From a virus: a DNA stretch of 63,495 bases. The position numbers were made by a program, and so were the translations under genes. Below are positions 16,012 to 24,900 of the stretch, one piece after another (the stretch's first letter is position 1; each line of letters begins with the position of its first letter). The stretch spans positions 1 through 63,495 of IMG/VR virus record IMGVR_UViG_3300049203_000046. One strand, written 5' to 3'. The notes under the pieces are model-generated. The model was not told the DNA's origin, ran no database searches, and worked only from the letters and a program-made list of their open reading frames with translations.

Positions 16012-16046
16012 AAATCACCCTGGGGAGTATTTGATATCACCTTTGT
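16012..16046. promoter_or_regulatory. TCACC-type operator region
   Basis: AATCACCCTGGGGAG at 16013-16027 and TATCACC at 16035-16041 are two copies of the TCACCC half-site in the upstream region of the leftward gene starting at 15996. The first resembles the copy at 18580. They lack the ACACATT extension, so I rank them below the main sites. Confidence 0.5.
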
Positions 16047-16271
16047 GGTTAATAACCATAGCCGTAGGGGTTGCATTTTGTGCAGAAATGTGGTACTCGC
16101 TCTTCGCGAGACGAGACGAAGTCGAGTTGAGACGAAGACGCGAAGCCGACGGCGTCGTCGCCTTTGGCTTCGCGGTAGCACGAAGTGACGAAGCGAAGTT
16201 TCGGCACTTTGGGATACGCGAGTACCAGCCCCGCCCGGTTGCAAAATCCCCAAATATTTCAGGCACGACCA
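16047..16271. other. gene-free region with CGAAG repeats
   Basis: About 225 bases between divergent genes. GACGAAG occurs at 16115, 16131 and 16187, with further GCGAAG and CACGAAG copies between 16115 and 16200. GCGAAGCC and GGCTTCGC form an inverted repeat at 16140-16174. The stretch lies next to the primase-helicase gene, so it could hold an origin or a regulator site. I see no RNA gene here. Confidence 0.4.
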
Positions 16272-16487
16272 ATGAAATACCTGACAGCAGAGCAAGCGCG
16301 CCTCGAACATGCGCGCGTCAACGAAGAGCGCGAACGAAATCGCCGCCTCTATCCAGAAGAGGCGGCGTTCGTCGACGAGGTCAGAAATCTATTCGGAAGC
16401 GGCGCGAAGGTGGTCTATTTCGGCGAGCCGCGAGAGACTAGCGTCGAGCATTACTCAGACGCCAAGCCACTCCCTGATGGTAAATAG
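16272..16487 (+). CDS. small hypothetical protein
   Basis: A 71-residue charged protein (MKYLTAEQARLEHARVNEER) on the strand opposite its neighbours. Its end overlaps the 3' end of the leftward primase-helicase gene by 33 bases. The start at 16272 has only a weak AGGC ribosome site; TTG or ATG starts further upstream are possible. The frame and composition look coding but no family is recognised. Confidence 0.5.
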   Translation: MKYLTAEQARLEHARVNEERERNRRLYPEEAAFVDEVRNLFGSGAKVVYFGEPRETSVEHYSDAKPLPDGK

Positions 16488-18383
16488 GCTGATGCCAAGC
16501 GTGCGGGCGATCTCCATGTCCGAGAGCCCGCTGGCATACATGCGGCGCGCACGCTGAACTGATGACGACGAACCGATCATTGCCTCCTCCCCCGTAATCA
16601 CATTCGAGCAGAGCGCCATCCACTGGACACTGTCGTGCCGGTCGGTCCAGTCGCGCACCTTGCCGTAGCGCATTTCGTAGATCGCGGTCGGCAGCCAGTC
16701 GATGCCAAGCTCAGCCCTCGCTTTCGCCTCCATCTTTGGCCACACGGGCTCCGAATAGGCGTCGGCGTCATAGATGCCGGCGGTCGCTTCGGCGCGCGCC
16801 TTGTCGCGGTAGACCTGCGTCACATAGAACTGCGTCTCGACGTTGTTGAGCTGCGCCGTCGAGCCGGCTTCACGGGAGAACCCGCCAGTGCCCTGCGGCT
16901 TGTTCTTGTGGTGCAGCACGATGGTGGCGATGTTGTAGGAGCGCAGCCGCACCATGATCCTGTTGATCGGAGCCCATGCGTCAGCGTCGTTCTCGTTGAT
17001 CCCTGGCCATGCCGAGCGGATCGTGTCGACCACGACGATGTCTGGCTTCTGCAAGCGGATATAGTCGCCGAGCTTCACGAGCGAACCGCGATCACTGAGC
17101 GGCATGTCGTCGCCTTCCAGCCATGGCGTCCAGACGCCAAGCCGATCACCGGCATCGCCATAGCTCTTGGTCATATTATCGAGGCGGCGCGCCAGCGTCA
17201 GCTTGCCGTTTTCGTAGTCGAGATAGAGGACGCGAAGCGGGCGCGGGAACTCGAACGGGCCAAGCCCAGGGATGCCAGCAGCGCCGGCCGCCATGAGATG
17301 CGACGTGACCATCGACTTGCCGTGGCCAGTGTAGCCAGAGATGTGGACGATGCCGCCGACCGGGAGGAATGGTTCGATGAGCATTGGCTGCGTGGCGCTG
17401 GCCACGGCCAAGGCAGAGGCATCCGACATGCGCAGGAGTGTAAGGGCCTTCGACGCTTCAGGCTCAGGCGCTGCCGGCCGCTCCGGTTCTGGTGGCGTGG
17501 CACGCTTCTCTGTCTCGAACTTCTCCACTCGCTCCGGGTGATTGCGGCGCTCTGCGGCCTCGATTGATCGAAGCGTCGCCTTCCATTCCTCGTCGTCGAG
17601 GCGGTCCATATAGAACTGGTCCATGAAGGCCAGGATCCGCCGTTCGAGATCAGCACCATATAGACCTTCGGCGACGCACTCGCCGGCATAACGGGCGACG
17701 CGCTCGTTGCGGCCATTGCTCGCGCCTGTCGGGATCTTCGAGCCAGGATAGTGCGTGGCGATATATTCGGACGTGCGCTCCCATTCGGTGTAGTTCGTGA
17801 GGATGCGAGAGCCTGACAAGTCCAGCTCTTCGAGGTTATGGACCGGCGTCTCCATTGGCCAGCCGTTCCATTCAGGCGCGTCGTCCAGCTCGTAGATCGA
17901 GAAGCCCTCGTCGCACTCGATGGAGTAGCCAGGCGCATTGAAGGCCACGACGTAGGAGCCGTCGCCACGGAAGTCGAGGCCGGGAAACTTTGGCCAGTCG
18001 AGGCCCGTCGATTGCGAGCCGACGCGCGGCCCGAAGCGGCGATCATCCCGAGGGTGGCGAAAGATCAGATGCCGACCGCGTCTCGTCTTGACCCTGATCG
18101 GGGACCATACACCGTTCTCTTTGCAGAAGGCGGCTGCGTCGTCGTTGTCGCAGTCGACCACGACAAAGCCAGAGCGCTCCCCTGTGATGACGCCGACCAA
18201 GGCGTCTGGAAATTTCTCTGCCCAAAACTCGATCTGGAGTTCTTGCGCAGGGTCGTTCTGATACTCCCGCCATTTGACGAGGGGCACCTTCTCTTTCTTG
18301 GTGCCTTGGCCGTTGTGCACGGGGATCAGGTTCCACCCGTACTCCAACATGACTCTGGCTTCGTCCCAGCAGGAACCGCTCAT
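16455..18383 (-). CDS. bifunctional prim-pol / RepA-like helicase
   Basis: A 642-residue replication protein. Residues 1-190 are a bifunctional primase/polymerase (prim-pol) domain with Asp77-Cys-Asp79 in VVDCDN, His105 in RRGRHLIF and Asp137 in LDFRGDGSYVV. Residues of about 320-560 are a RecA/RepA-type ATPase with Walker A GYTGHGKS at 350-357, Walker B IVVVDT and a LHHKNKP motif. The C-terminus (GLSDMEIARTLGISLFTIREWLG) is an HTH. It likely opens and primes the phage origin. Its start overlaps the stop of the Cro-like gene in ATGA, so the two are co-regulated. No replicative polymerase is seen, so host Pol III is probably recruited. Confidence 0.88.
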   Translation of the reverse strand: MSGSCWDEARVMLEYGWNLIPVHNGQGTKKEKVPLVKWREYQNDPAQELQIEFWAEKFPDALVGVITGERSGFVVVDCDNDDAAAFCKENGVWSPIRVKTRRGRHLIFRHPRDDRRFGPRVGSQSTGLDWPKFPGLDFRGDGSYVVAFNAPGYSIECDEGFSIYELDDAPEWNGWPMETPVHNLEELDLSGSRILTNYTEWERTSEYIATHYPGSKIPTGASNGRNERVARYAGECVAEGLYGADLERRILAFMDQFYMDRLDDEEWKATLRSIEAAERRNHPERVEKFETEKRATPPEPERPAAPEPEASKALTLLRMSDASALAVASATQPMLIEPFLPVGGIVHISGYTGHGKSMVTSHLMAAGAAGIPGLGPFEFPRPLRVLYLDYENGKLTLARRLDNMTKSYGDAGDRLGVWTPWLEGDDMPLSDRGSLVKLGDYIRLQKPDIVVVDTIRSAWPGINENDADAWAPINRIMVRLRSYNIATIVLHHKNKPQGTGGFSREAGSTAQLNNVETQFYVTQVYRDKARAEATAGIYDADAYSEPVWPKMEAKARAELGIDWLPTAIYEMRYGKVRDWTDRHDSVQWMALCSNVITGEEAMIGSSSSVQRARRMYASGLSDMEIARTLGISLFTIREWLGV

Positions 18384-18580
18384 TTCTCGACCACATAATC
18401 ACGCGCGTTGATCAGAGGGAACTCTGTGAGGATCGCGGCCAGCTGGTCGGTCGTCATCTTGCCCCGGCGGAAGATCGAATAGATCGCGGTCCTCTTTATG
18501 CCTGTGCGCAGGCGGACGAGGTTCGGCCCGCCGCAGTCGGCAATGAGCCGCTCGACGTCCATCGAAAGATTTTTGGACAT
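18380..18580 (-). CDS. Cro-like HTH regulator
   Basis: A 66-residue protein. ATG 18580 follows GAGGG; longer frames to 18826 run through the promoter and are rejected. The sequence GGPNLVRLRTGIKRTAIYS followed by IFRRGKMTTDQLAAIL has the spacing of Cro/CI-type helix-turn-helix proteins. It is the first gene of the primase-helicase operon and its start codon touches a TATCACCCTCAGGG site. I infer that it binds the TGTCACC operators and represses its own operon; that is not shown by sequence alone. No larger CI-type repressor is visible. Confidence 0.75.
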   Translation of the reverse strand: MSKNLSMDVERLIADCGGPNLVRLRTGIKRTAIYSIFRRGKMTTDQLAAILTEFPLINARDYVVEK

Positions 18581-18646
18581 ATCACCCTCAGGGCTATTGA
18601 CAATACACCCCAGGATTATAAAAACTGTCACCAATAGCAACACATT
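18580..18646. promoter_or_regulatory. divergent promoter region with two operators
   Basis: For the leftward unit there is a perfect minus-strand TATAAT (18615-18620). For the rightward unit TTGACA (18597-18602) and TATAAA (18617-18622) are near-perfect boxes but only 14 bases apart. Operators lie at 18580-18593 (TATCACCCTCAGGG, over the Cro-like ribosome site) and at 18626-18646 (TGTCACC-N7-ACACATT). The region is built as a switch between replication and recombination operons. Confidence 0.65.
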
Positions 18647-18683
18647 TTTGCGTCTACACCACCACGAAGCACGAGAGACCCCT

Positions 18684-19256
18684 ATGAGCGAAGACACTAA
18701 GCCGTCGCCTGACGACCCGTTCACGGAGTTCGCCAAGGCCATGGAGACGACGGGCGAAACCGTCGAGAAGATCAAGGCCGAGGCCCCGGCTATGCCTGGG
18801 CCTGCCAGCTCGGTCCAAGAGATCATCGACAGCTACGGCGAGTTCGCCGAGTACGTGAAGGTCAGATCGGCGGCCGAGCGCGCCTATGTGAAATCCCGCA
18901 AGGACTTCCTCGAAGCAGCCCTGAATGCCGAGCTGACCAAGCAGGGCTACGTGAAGAGCTTCAGCAGCAACGAGCCGTCCCCTTACATGGTCGGCACGAT
19001 CAGTGGTGAGAAGTTCGAGGCCAGCATCGACTACAGCGAGAAGGCCACCTTCAGCCAAGAAAAGCTGCGGGAGATCGACATGAACGTGACGGCCGGCGCG
19101 CCGGCCGTGTCCCTGCCCCCCGGTCTTTCCGTGAAGTATTCCGCCAACCCCGAGAAGGCCATCGCCGAAGACTTCAAGCACGACCTGATGGGCGCGATCA
19201 CCGGCTACGAATACGAGCGCAAGGTGAAGTTCGCGAAGATAGAGGAGGCCAAGTAA
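18684..19256 (+). CDS. hypothetical protein, first gene of recombination operon
   Basis: A 190-residue protein; ATG 18684 follows the CACCACGAAGCACGAGAG leader. It has an acidic N-terminus, a helical middle with a conserved-looking AAERAYVKSRKDFLEAAL, and a C-terminal DLMGAITGYEYERKV. It overlaps the Sak4-like gene by one base (TAATG), so it should serve the same recombination module. Position would fit a nuclease inhibitor or recombination mediator, but I see no diagnostic motif. Confidence 0.7.
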   Translation: MSEDTKPSPDDPFTEFAKAMETTGETVEKIKAEAPAMPGPASSVQEIIDSYGEFAEYVKVRSAAERAYVKSRKDFLEAALNAELTKQGYVKSFSSNEPSPYMVGTISGEKFEASIDYSEKATFSQEKLREIDMNVTAGAPAVSLPPGLSVKYSANPEKAIAEDFKHDLMGAITGYEYERKVKFAKIEEAK

Positions 19257-20089
19257 TGGCGTGGCGTCCGAAATCCACCATGGGCTCCGGCCTGCACGAG
19301 CCGAACAAGGTTCTCCTCTATGGCCATCACGGCTGGGGCAAGACTTGGCAGGTCCGCAATTTCCAGAAGCGCTACGGCAACGGCCTCCTGCTCTCTGGCG
19401 AGAAGGGTCTGAAGTCGCTGGCCGACGTCGACATTCCGCACATCGCATTCACGTCCTGGGACGGGCCGCACGACCCCGACAACGACGTCTATTCGTTCCG
19501 TGGCATGGCGCAGATGCTGACCCCGTCCTTCCTTCGGGACAACGATATCAACTGGCTGGCGCTCGACAGTATCACCGAGCTTTCGGAAATGCTGATGGCG
19601 TGGGCCAAGAAGGAAACCGAGGGCGAGAAGAACCGCTTCGCCGTGTGGGCGCTCTATAACGAGAAGATGATCGGCGCGATCAAATGGATCCGCGATCTTC
19701 CCGTCCACATCTATGTGACGTCGCTCGCCGCCGAAGGCGAGGATGACAGCGGCGGCTCGGACTTCTGGCCACACGTCCATGGCTCCAAGGTGGCCACGGC
19801 CATCCCCGCCAACTTCGACCATGTGTTCTGCGCCATCAAGCGCGACGTGGTCGAGGGCGACGACGTGAAGACGAAGCGCTTCATCGTCACCGAGCAAATG
19901 CGTGGATGGCACGGCAAGGCGCGCGACCCTTTCAATCGCTTGGCCGCCGTCGAGGAAGTCGACGACATCACTGAGCTGCTCGACCGCATGACGCGCTCGA
20001 AGGCTGATGACGAGAAGCGGGCCGAGACGCTGAAGGTGCTCGAAGCCAACAAGGCCAAGATCGAGGAAGCCGCGAAGGAGAAGGCGTGA
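19256..20089 (+). CDS. Sak4-like RecA-family ATPase (AAA_24 type)
   Basis: A 277-residue phage nucleotide-binding protein. Walker A GHHGWGKT lies at residues 23-30 and Walker B INWLALDSITE around 100. The later ADFxHVxxAxK-like stretch (PANFDHVFCAIKRD) and C-terminal acidic helices fit the Sak4 group of single-strand annealing recombinases. It neighbours an SSB-like protein and an exonuclease, as usual for this type of recombination cassette. It probably pairs strands for phage recombination and concatemer formation. Confidence 0.85.
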   Translation: MAWRPKSTMGSGLHEPNKVLLYGHHGWGKTWQVRNFQKRYGNGLLLSGEKGLKSLADVDIPHIAFTSWDGPHDPDNDVYSFRGMAQMLTPSFLRDNDINWLALDSITELSEMLMAWAKKETEGEKNRFAVWALYNEKMIGAIKWIRDLPVHIYVTSLAAEGEDDSGGSDFWPHVHGSKVATAIPANFDHVFCAIKRDVVEGDDVKTKRFIVTEQMRGWHGKARDPFNRLAAVEEVDDITELLDRMTRSKADDEKRAETLKVLEANKAKIEEAAKEKA

Positions 20090-20283
20090 TGAAAAGATGG
20101 CTGCTCAAATCCGCGCCGCCGAGGATCGCCTTGGTCGCGATGTATGGCTGGATGTTTGGCGACAGCGCCGGTCGAGTTTACCGACAGGGTGATTTCTGGA
20201 TGGTCGACTTGCTCTTCGCAGTTATCGGCCTCGCATTCCTCGCCTACCTGATGTGGATCAACCGGGACGTCTACGTCGAATAG
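20089..20283 (+). CDS. small membrane protein
   Basis: A 64-residue protein. ATG 20089 overlaps the stop of the Sak4-like gene (TGATG) and AAGGAG is eight bases upstream. Residues of about 40-58 form one strong hydrophobic helix (LLFAVIGLAFLAYLMWI); the N-terminus is basic. A membrane protein inside a recombination operon is unusual. No family is recognised. Confidence 0.65.
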   Translation: MKRWLLKSAPPRIALVAMYGWMFGDSAGRVYRQGDFWMVDLLFAVIGLAFLAYLMWINRDVYVE

Positions 20284-20341
20284 TGCCGGGGCGGACCCGC
20301 AGGGCACTCCTCCTCCCAGCCCTGTGTGTTGCCGGCGCTTA

Positions 20342-20380
20342 GCCCGACGCGACTTCCCCTCCTCCCAAGCCGCGTCGGGC
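20342..20380 (+). other. intergenic ten-bp hairpin
   Basis: GCCCGACGCG (20342-20351) and CGCGTCGGGC (20371-20380) pair perfectly around a pyrimidine-rich 19-base loop. There is no U-tract. It lies in the leader of the SSB-like gene, so it may adjust its expression. Confidence 0.6.
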
Positions 20381-20419
20381 ACCCTTTCACCACAAATACC
20401 ATGAGCAAGGAGCATGAAC

Positions 20420-20968
20420 ATGAGCGCATTTGGTGGTTCTGATTTCGGGGGTGTCGATCTCGACCTCACCGAGAACAGCGTGAGCGAAGGTTTGCCGGTA
20501 CTGAAGGCCGGCATCTACGACGTCATGAGCGGCGACGTGGAGCTGGTCAAGAACAAGGGTGGCCAGATGCTGAAGATCGTCCTGGCTGATCTCGCCGGCA
20601 GTGGCCAGATCACTCAGAACTTCAACATCATCCACTCGTCGTCCGAAGCGCAGCGCATCGGCCGCGACCAGCTCAAGACCTTCCTCACCCACGGCGGCCA
20701 TCCTGACCCCGACCATCCGTTCAAGCACGCAAAGGAAGCGATGCTTGGCCTGAAGGTCCGCATTTGGGTCGAGCACGACGGCAAGTATGTGAAGAACAAC
20801 AAGGAATACGACAGCTTCGCGGTGAAGCGGATCGGCAAGGTAGACCCGGATAATCCTGCACCCGGACCTTCCGCCGTTCAGCCGACGCGGCAGAGCGGGA
20901 CGTCGTCCTCCCCGTCATCGTCGTCGGCTTCGAGCCGCACGGCTATGTCGGACGACATTCCGTTCTGA
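20420..20968 (+). CDS. DUF669-like single-strand DNA-binding protein
   Basis: A 182-residue protein. ATG 20420 is seven bases after AAGGAG; ATG 20414 is too close to it. Residues 1-150 fit the phage DUF669 family (GLPVLKAGIYDVMSG, then MLGLKVRIWVEH and YDSFAVKRIGK), considered SSB-like. A Ser/Pro/Thr-rich linker follows, ending in the acidic tip DDIPF, the SSB-type tail that recruits other proteins. It should coat single strands for the Sak4-like ATPase and exonuclease beside it. Confidence 0.8.
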   Translation: MSAFGGSDFGGVDLDLTENSVSEGLPVLKAGIYDVMSGDVELVKNKGGQMLKIVLADLAGSGQITQNFNIIHSSSEAQRIGRDQLKTFLTHGGHPDPDHPFKHAKEAMLGLKVRIWVEHDGKYVKNNKEYDSFAVKRIGKVDPDNPAPGPSAVQPTRQSGTSSSPSSSSASSRTAMSDDIPF

Positions 20969-21019
20969 CGATCATAGTCAGAGCCGGTGCTACCGCCCGT
21001 CAGCACGGGCTTTGATGCG

Positions 21020-21050
21020 AGGGGCGAGCCAGGTCAAGGGGCTCGCCCTT
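21020..21050 (+). terminator. terminator-like hairpin
   Basis: GGGCGAGCC (21022-21030) pairs perfectly with GGCTCGCCC (21040-21048), extended by two weak pairs, and is followed by TTCTGGTTT. It could reduce read-through from the SSB-like gene into the exonuclease gene. Confidence 0.55.
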
Positions 21051-21078
21051 CTGGTTTACTGGAGCGAAATGGAAGCTA

Positions 21079-21924
21079 ATGGACAAGATCGACGACGAAA
21101 TGCTGGAAGTCCTGATGGCCATGAGCGCCGAGCCGGCGCGGCCACTCTTCTCTGGAGCGCGCACGATCTCAGCATCGATTGTCGGCAGCGAATGCGATGC
21201 CGCTTTGGCCTTCACGATCCGTGGCTTCAATGAGGAAGAGCCGACCGAGACACGGCGCAGGCTCTATGAGGTTGGCAATTTACTGGAACCCCGCGTGATC
21301 CAGCACATGCGCAGCATCGGGCTGGCCGTCGTGGACCGCGACCCAAAGACCGGCAGGCAGTTCATGCTGACCAGTCGAGAGGGCCACGTCAAAGCCTACC
21401 TCGATGGCTATATCGAATGGGATGATGCCGAGAGCGAGCCCGTCGAGATCAAGTCTATGAGCGACGACCGCTTCAAGAAGGTCGTGCGCGAAGTTGCCAA
21501 GCGAGGAAAGCAAGCTGGCGTGAAGCAGGCCGAGCCCAAGTATTACGATCAGATGCAGCTGATCATGGAGTTGGCCAACCGAGAGAGCTGCATCTTCTTG
21601 GTCTACAACAAGAGTGACTCCAAATATTTGGCCATCCGAGTGGCCAAGGATCTGGACCGAGTCAGTTTCATCTTCGAGAAGATCGACCGCGTGCTCGACG
21701 GCGGAGGCGCGAAGATCTCAAAGGATCCGCTCTCCGATCATCGGTGCTTCCTGTGTGGCCACAAGAATGGAGCATGCACGAAGGTGAAGGGGCAGGCCAA
21801 GATTGGGTGCCAGCGCTGCATCCACGCGACGCCAGACGTCGATAAGAAGTGGTACTGCTCAAAGCACAAAGTCCTCGCACCGTTGTTGTGCGGGGACTTC
21901 GAGTTCTGGCAACCTCCGCTTTAG
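21079..21924 (+). CDS. PD-(D/E)XK exonuclease (RecB/Cas4-like)
   Basis: A 281-residue nuclease. Key positions are Glu70 in GNLLEP, Asp109 in YLDGYIE, Glu123-Ile-Lys125 in PVEIKSM and the QMQLIME motif near 160, the order expected for a RecB-like PD-(D/E)XK exonuclease. The C-terminus adds a cysteine cluster (CFLCG, then CQRCIH and CSKHK) that may bind zinc or an Fe-S cluster, as in Cas4/AddB types. With Sak4-like and SSB-like proteins it forms a recombination cassette. Its stop overlaps the convergent stop of the giant late gene by four bases. Confidence 0.85.
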   Translation: MDKIDDEMLEVLMAMSAEPARPLFSGARTISASIVGSECDAALAFTIRGFNEEEPTETRRRLYEVGNLLEPRVIQHMRSIGLAVVDRDPKTGRQFMLTSREGHVKAYLDGYIEWDDAESEPVEIKSMSDDRFKKVVREVAKRGKQAGVKQAEPKYYDQMQLIMELANRESCIFLVYNKSDSKYLAIRVAKDLDRVSFIFEKIDRVLDGGGAKISKDPLSDHRCFLCGHKNGACTKVKGQAKIGCQRCIHATPDVDKKWYCSKHKVLAPLLCGDFEFWQPPL

Positions 21925-24900
21925 TCTTCCGAATAGAGCTTTGGAGCGTTCTTCGCCGTGGCATTGCTGCGGCGTTGGCTTTTCGGGATGGCCTCGTCGA
22001 TGATGCTCTCGACGATGGGGTTCTGCCCGCCGAGGACCGGGATGCGACGAAGAGCTTCGCGCATTGCCGTCCGTTCGGGATAGGTCGAGCGCTCGTTGCC
22101 ATCGAGAGCGCCCTGCATAACATGCCAGGCCGAGATCCCGGTGCCGGCGCTCGGGCCGAACACGGTCGAGATCATCCGCTCCGTACCGAACGCGCCGTTC
22201 TCTGCCTGAGTGGCAGCATCCGTGAACATGCCGGCAATGATGCCGAGGCCAGACGCCGAGAAGAAGCCGGCGATATACTGGCCAGCGAAGGCGTCGAGCG
22301 TCTCCCGATCCACGATCTGCTCCAGAGAGCCGAAGCGCTGCTGGTAGTTCTTGTCGTAGCCAGGGAAGGACCGCATGTACTTGCTGAGCGTGCGCTCCTG
22401 CTTCTCACGATCCTGGCCATCACCGCCACGGCCGCGCACCACATCCATGAGGGCGTTGGTGCCGTAGCCGACGAGCGGCATCAGCGACAGCAGATAGAGG
22501 GCGCGCTTGGTGTTGCCGGTCCCACGGATGTCGCTGACGTCGAACGGGCGGCCAAGCCTGTCATTGATGGCCAAGCGGATGTCATCGTAGAGGACTTCGC
22601 GCGCCATCCGGCCCATCATGGTCGGGAAGGTCTTCAGCTGGAACATGACCGCGCCCCACGGGGTCTGAGCCCACAGCGGAACGTCGTCAGGGTTCGGCGA
22701 GAAGACTGCGTCGTCGACGAACTTCATGAGCGCCACGCGAACCTGATCCGTCTCGACTGCCTCGGGCGCATCGATGGTCTTGCGGTTCGTCGCGAAGCTC
22801 TCCAGCCCATAGCGCTTCAGAAAGCGATAGTTCTGGCGGAAGGGCGTTGACTGCTGCTGGATCGGCAGGCTCGGGTTGAAGGCGTTGAGCGCCTTTTTCT
22901 GCGCGACCTTGAAGGCTTCAAGGCCAACGGCAGTGCCGACCGCGCGCATCTCATCAGTCCACGGCGTCAGGCCGGTGGCATTGAAGAAAGCGGAGGTCAG
23001 TCGATTGGCCGGCGTGCCCGTCATGTGGGTCATGCGGTTGTGCAGCAGGCTCTCGATGCTGGCCCCGACGTTCTTCATCGCGTCCCGGTAATCAGGGTCG
23101 GACATGTACTTGCCCCAGGCGCGGAACGATGTGCGAATGCGGCCAGAGCGAACGACCGGCAGCAGCGCGTCGCCGAGCGAAGCGATGGTCGTATAGGACA
23201 AGAGCGTCAGCGCGTTGAAGGCGCGCAGGTTCTTGGCCGCCTTGACCATGTAGGTCGTGTCGCTGATCAGCGGCCGGCGCGCAGCCACCTTCATCGAGTT
23301 GACGAGGAAGCGGCCGTCCTGCGACGTGATGTTCTGAGCGTCTCCGCCGAAGTCGCTGAGCGCATCGACGATGGCATCGACGCGGCGCTCGTACACAGCG
23401 GACGGGCCGTCCTTCCGGGTCGGGTCAGGAATAGCCAGGTCCATGAGGTACTTGCGCGCCTGCTGACGGCCGAGCTTGTTGTAGATCTCGATCACTTCGT
23501 CGGCCGCAGCCACGGCCATGTGAGGCCGATCCTCGAAGGGCATCGGATAGGTCTCGACGAAGGACACGTCGACCGGACCATCCTCGGGAGTGACGGCGAA
23601 GGTCGAGTGCTCCTGCGTCCGGCGGGACGAGAGGAGGTGCGCAATGCCGTCGCGGCCGCGCGTCACCACGCCCATGTAGTCGCCGAAGGCATGATTGCGG
23701 AAGCCGAACTTCTTGGCCAGCGAGAGGCGGTGGGCGACCTGGTCGAAGTAGCGGACCAGATAGCTTTCGAGATCCTGTTCGAGGAAGGGCTTCAGGTACT
23801 TCAGCGCTTCCGGGTACTGGTCGAGCGAGATCTTGCGGGCATAGTCGAGGTTTTCGGCGGCGCCAGTGGTCAGCGAGTGGGCGTCAGGATCCCACATCGA
23901 CTGGTCATCGACCTCTGCCAGCTTGGCCACGACCTTGGTGGCCTGATCGCGCAGGGTGGACTGCTCGACCGGGCGGCCCATTCTGATGGCCTCGATCTCG
24001 AAGTATTTGGCGAAGGCGTCGATGGCCTTGTCCGGCTCCTTGCGGATCGCGGTCTGCGACCAGATCTGCGGGAAGTAGTTCTTGCCGCGCGAGCCCATCA
24101 TGACGCCGGCATCGCGTAGATCGAAGAACGCCTTCGACAGAGAGTCGCGGATAGACTTGAGGGCTGCCCTCTCCTCGCCCGTAAGCTTGGCTTCGTGGCG
24201 CGGATTGGTCGGCTCCCACAGCGCGTTCAGCAGACGGGTGTGGCTCTCGGGTACGATGTTGCGGCCGGTCGAAGATGCGAGCCAGCGCTTCACCGCAGAC
24301 GGCGCGTCAGGCAGCGTGCGGATCGCGCGCAGCGGGCCGGGGGCCGACTTGGTACCGAGGATGCGGCGGGCAAATTCCTGCTGCACCCAGGGGAAGTGAT
24401 CCTCGAACCAGTTGCCAAGCGTGACCATTCCGGCCGAACGCATCCGCTCGGAGTTCATGCCGAGGAAGCGATGCTTCATGCGCAGCGGGGTCAGTGCGTC
24501 GGAGCGGCGCGGAACACGATTGCGAGAGAAGTTCAGCAGCCAATGCTTCAGGCCGTGCTCGTCAGCCTTGTTGGCCATGACGAAGCCGGGAGGAGGCGTG
24601 AAGTTCTTCAGCGTCGGCTCGGGCGCGAGCAGGCTCAGGTTCATGGCCCTACCGACCGGCGACTCCAGTGTGTCGTCGAACTGCATGCGAGGCGCGTAGA
24701 AGAGCTGGTCCATGAAGTCTCTGACCGGAGCGATCTGGCTGCGGTCGAAAACCTTGGAGACGCGACCATACTTGTCCAGCATGCTGTCGTGGCCAAGGGT
24801 CTGGATGAAGTCCGCCGACGAGAAGTCGCCGGTCAGAACCTTGTCCAGCTCGCCGACGAGCTGCTCGTTGGATTGGCCAAGCTTGAAGCTGGAGAGGACC

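Noticed and set aside
18584-18826. N-terminal extension of the Cro-like protein to 148 residues
   Set aside because: The extension would run through the divergent promoter, operators and the start of the opposite gene; ATG 18580 has a good ribosome site.
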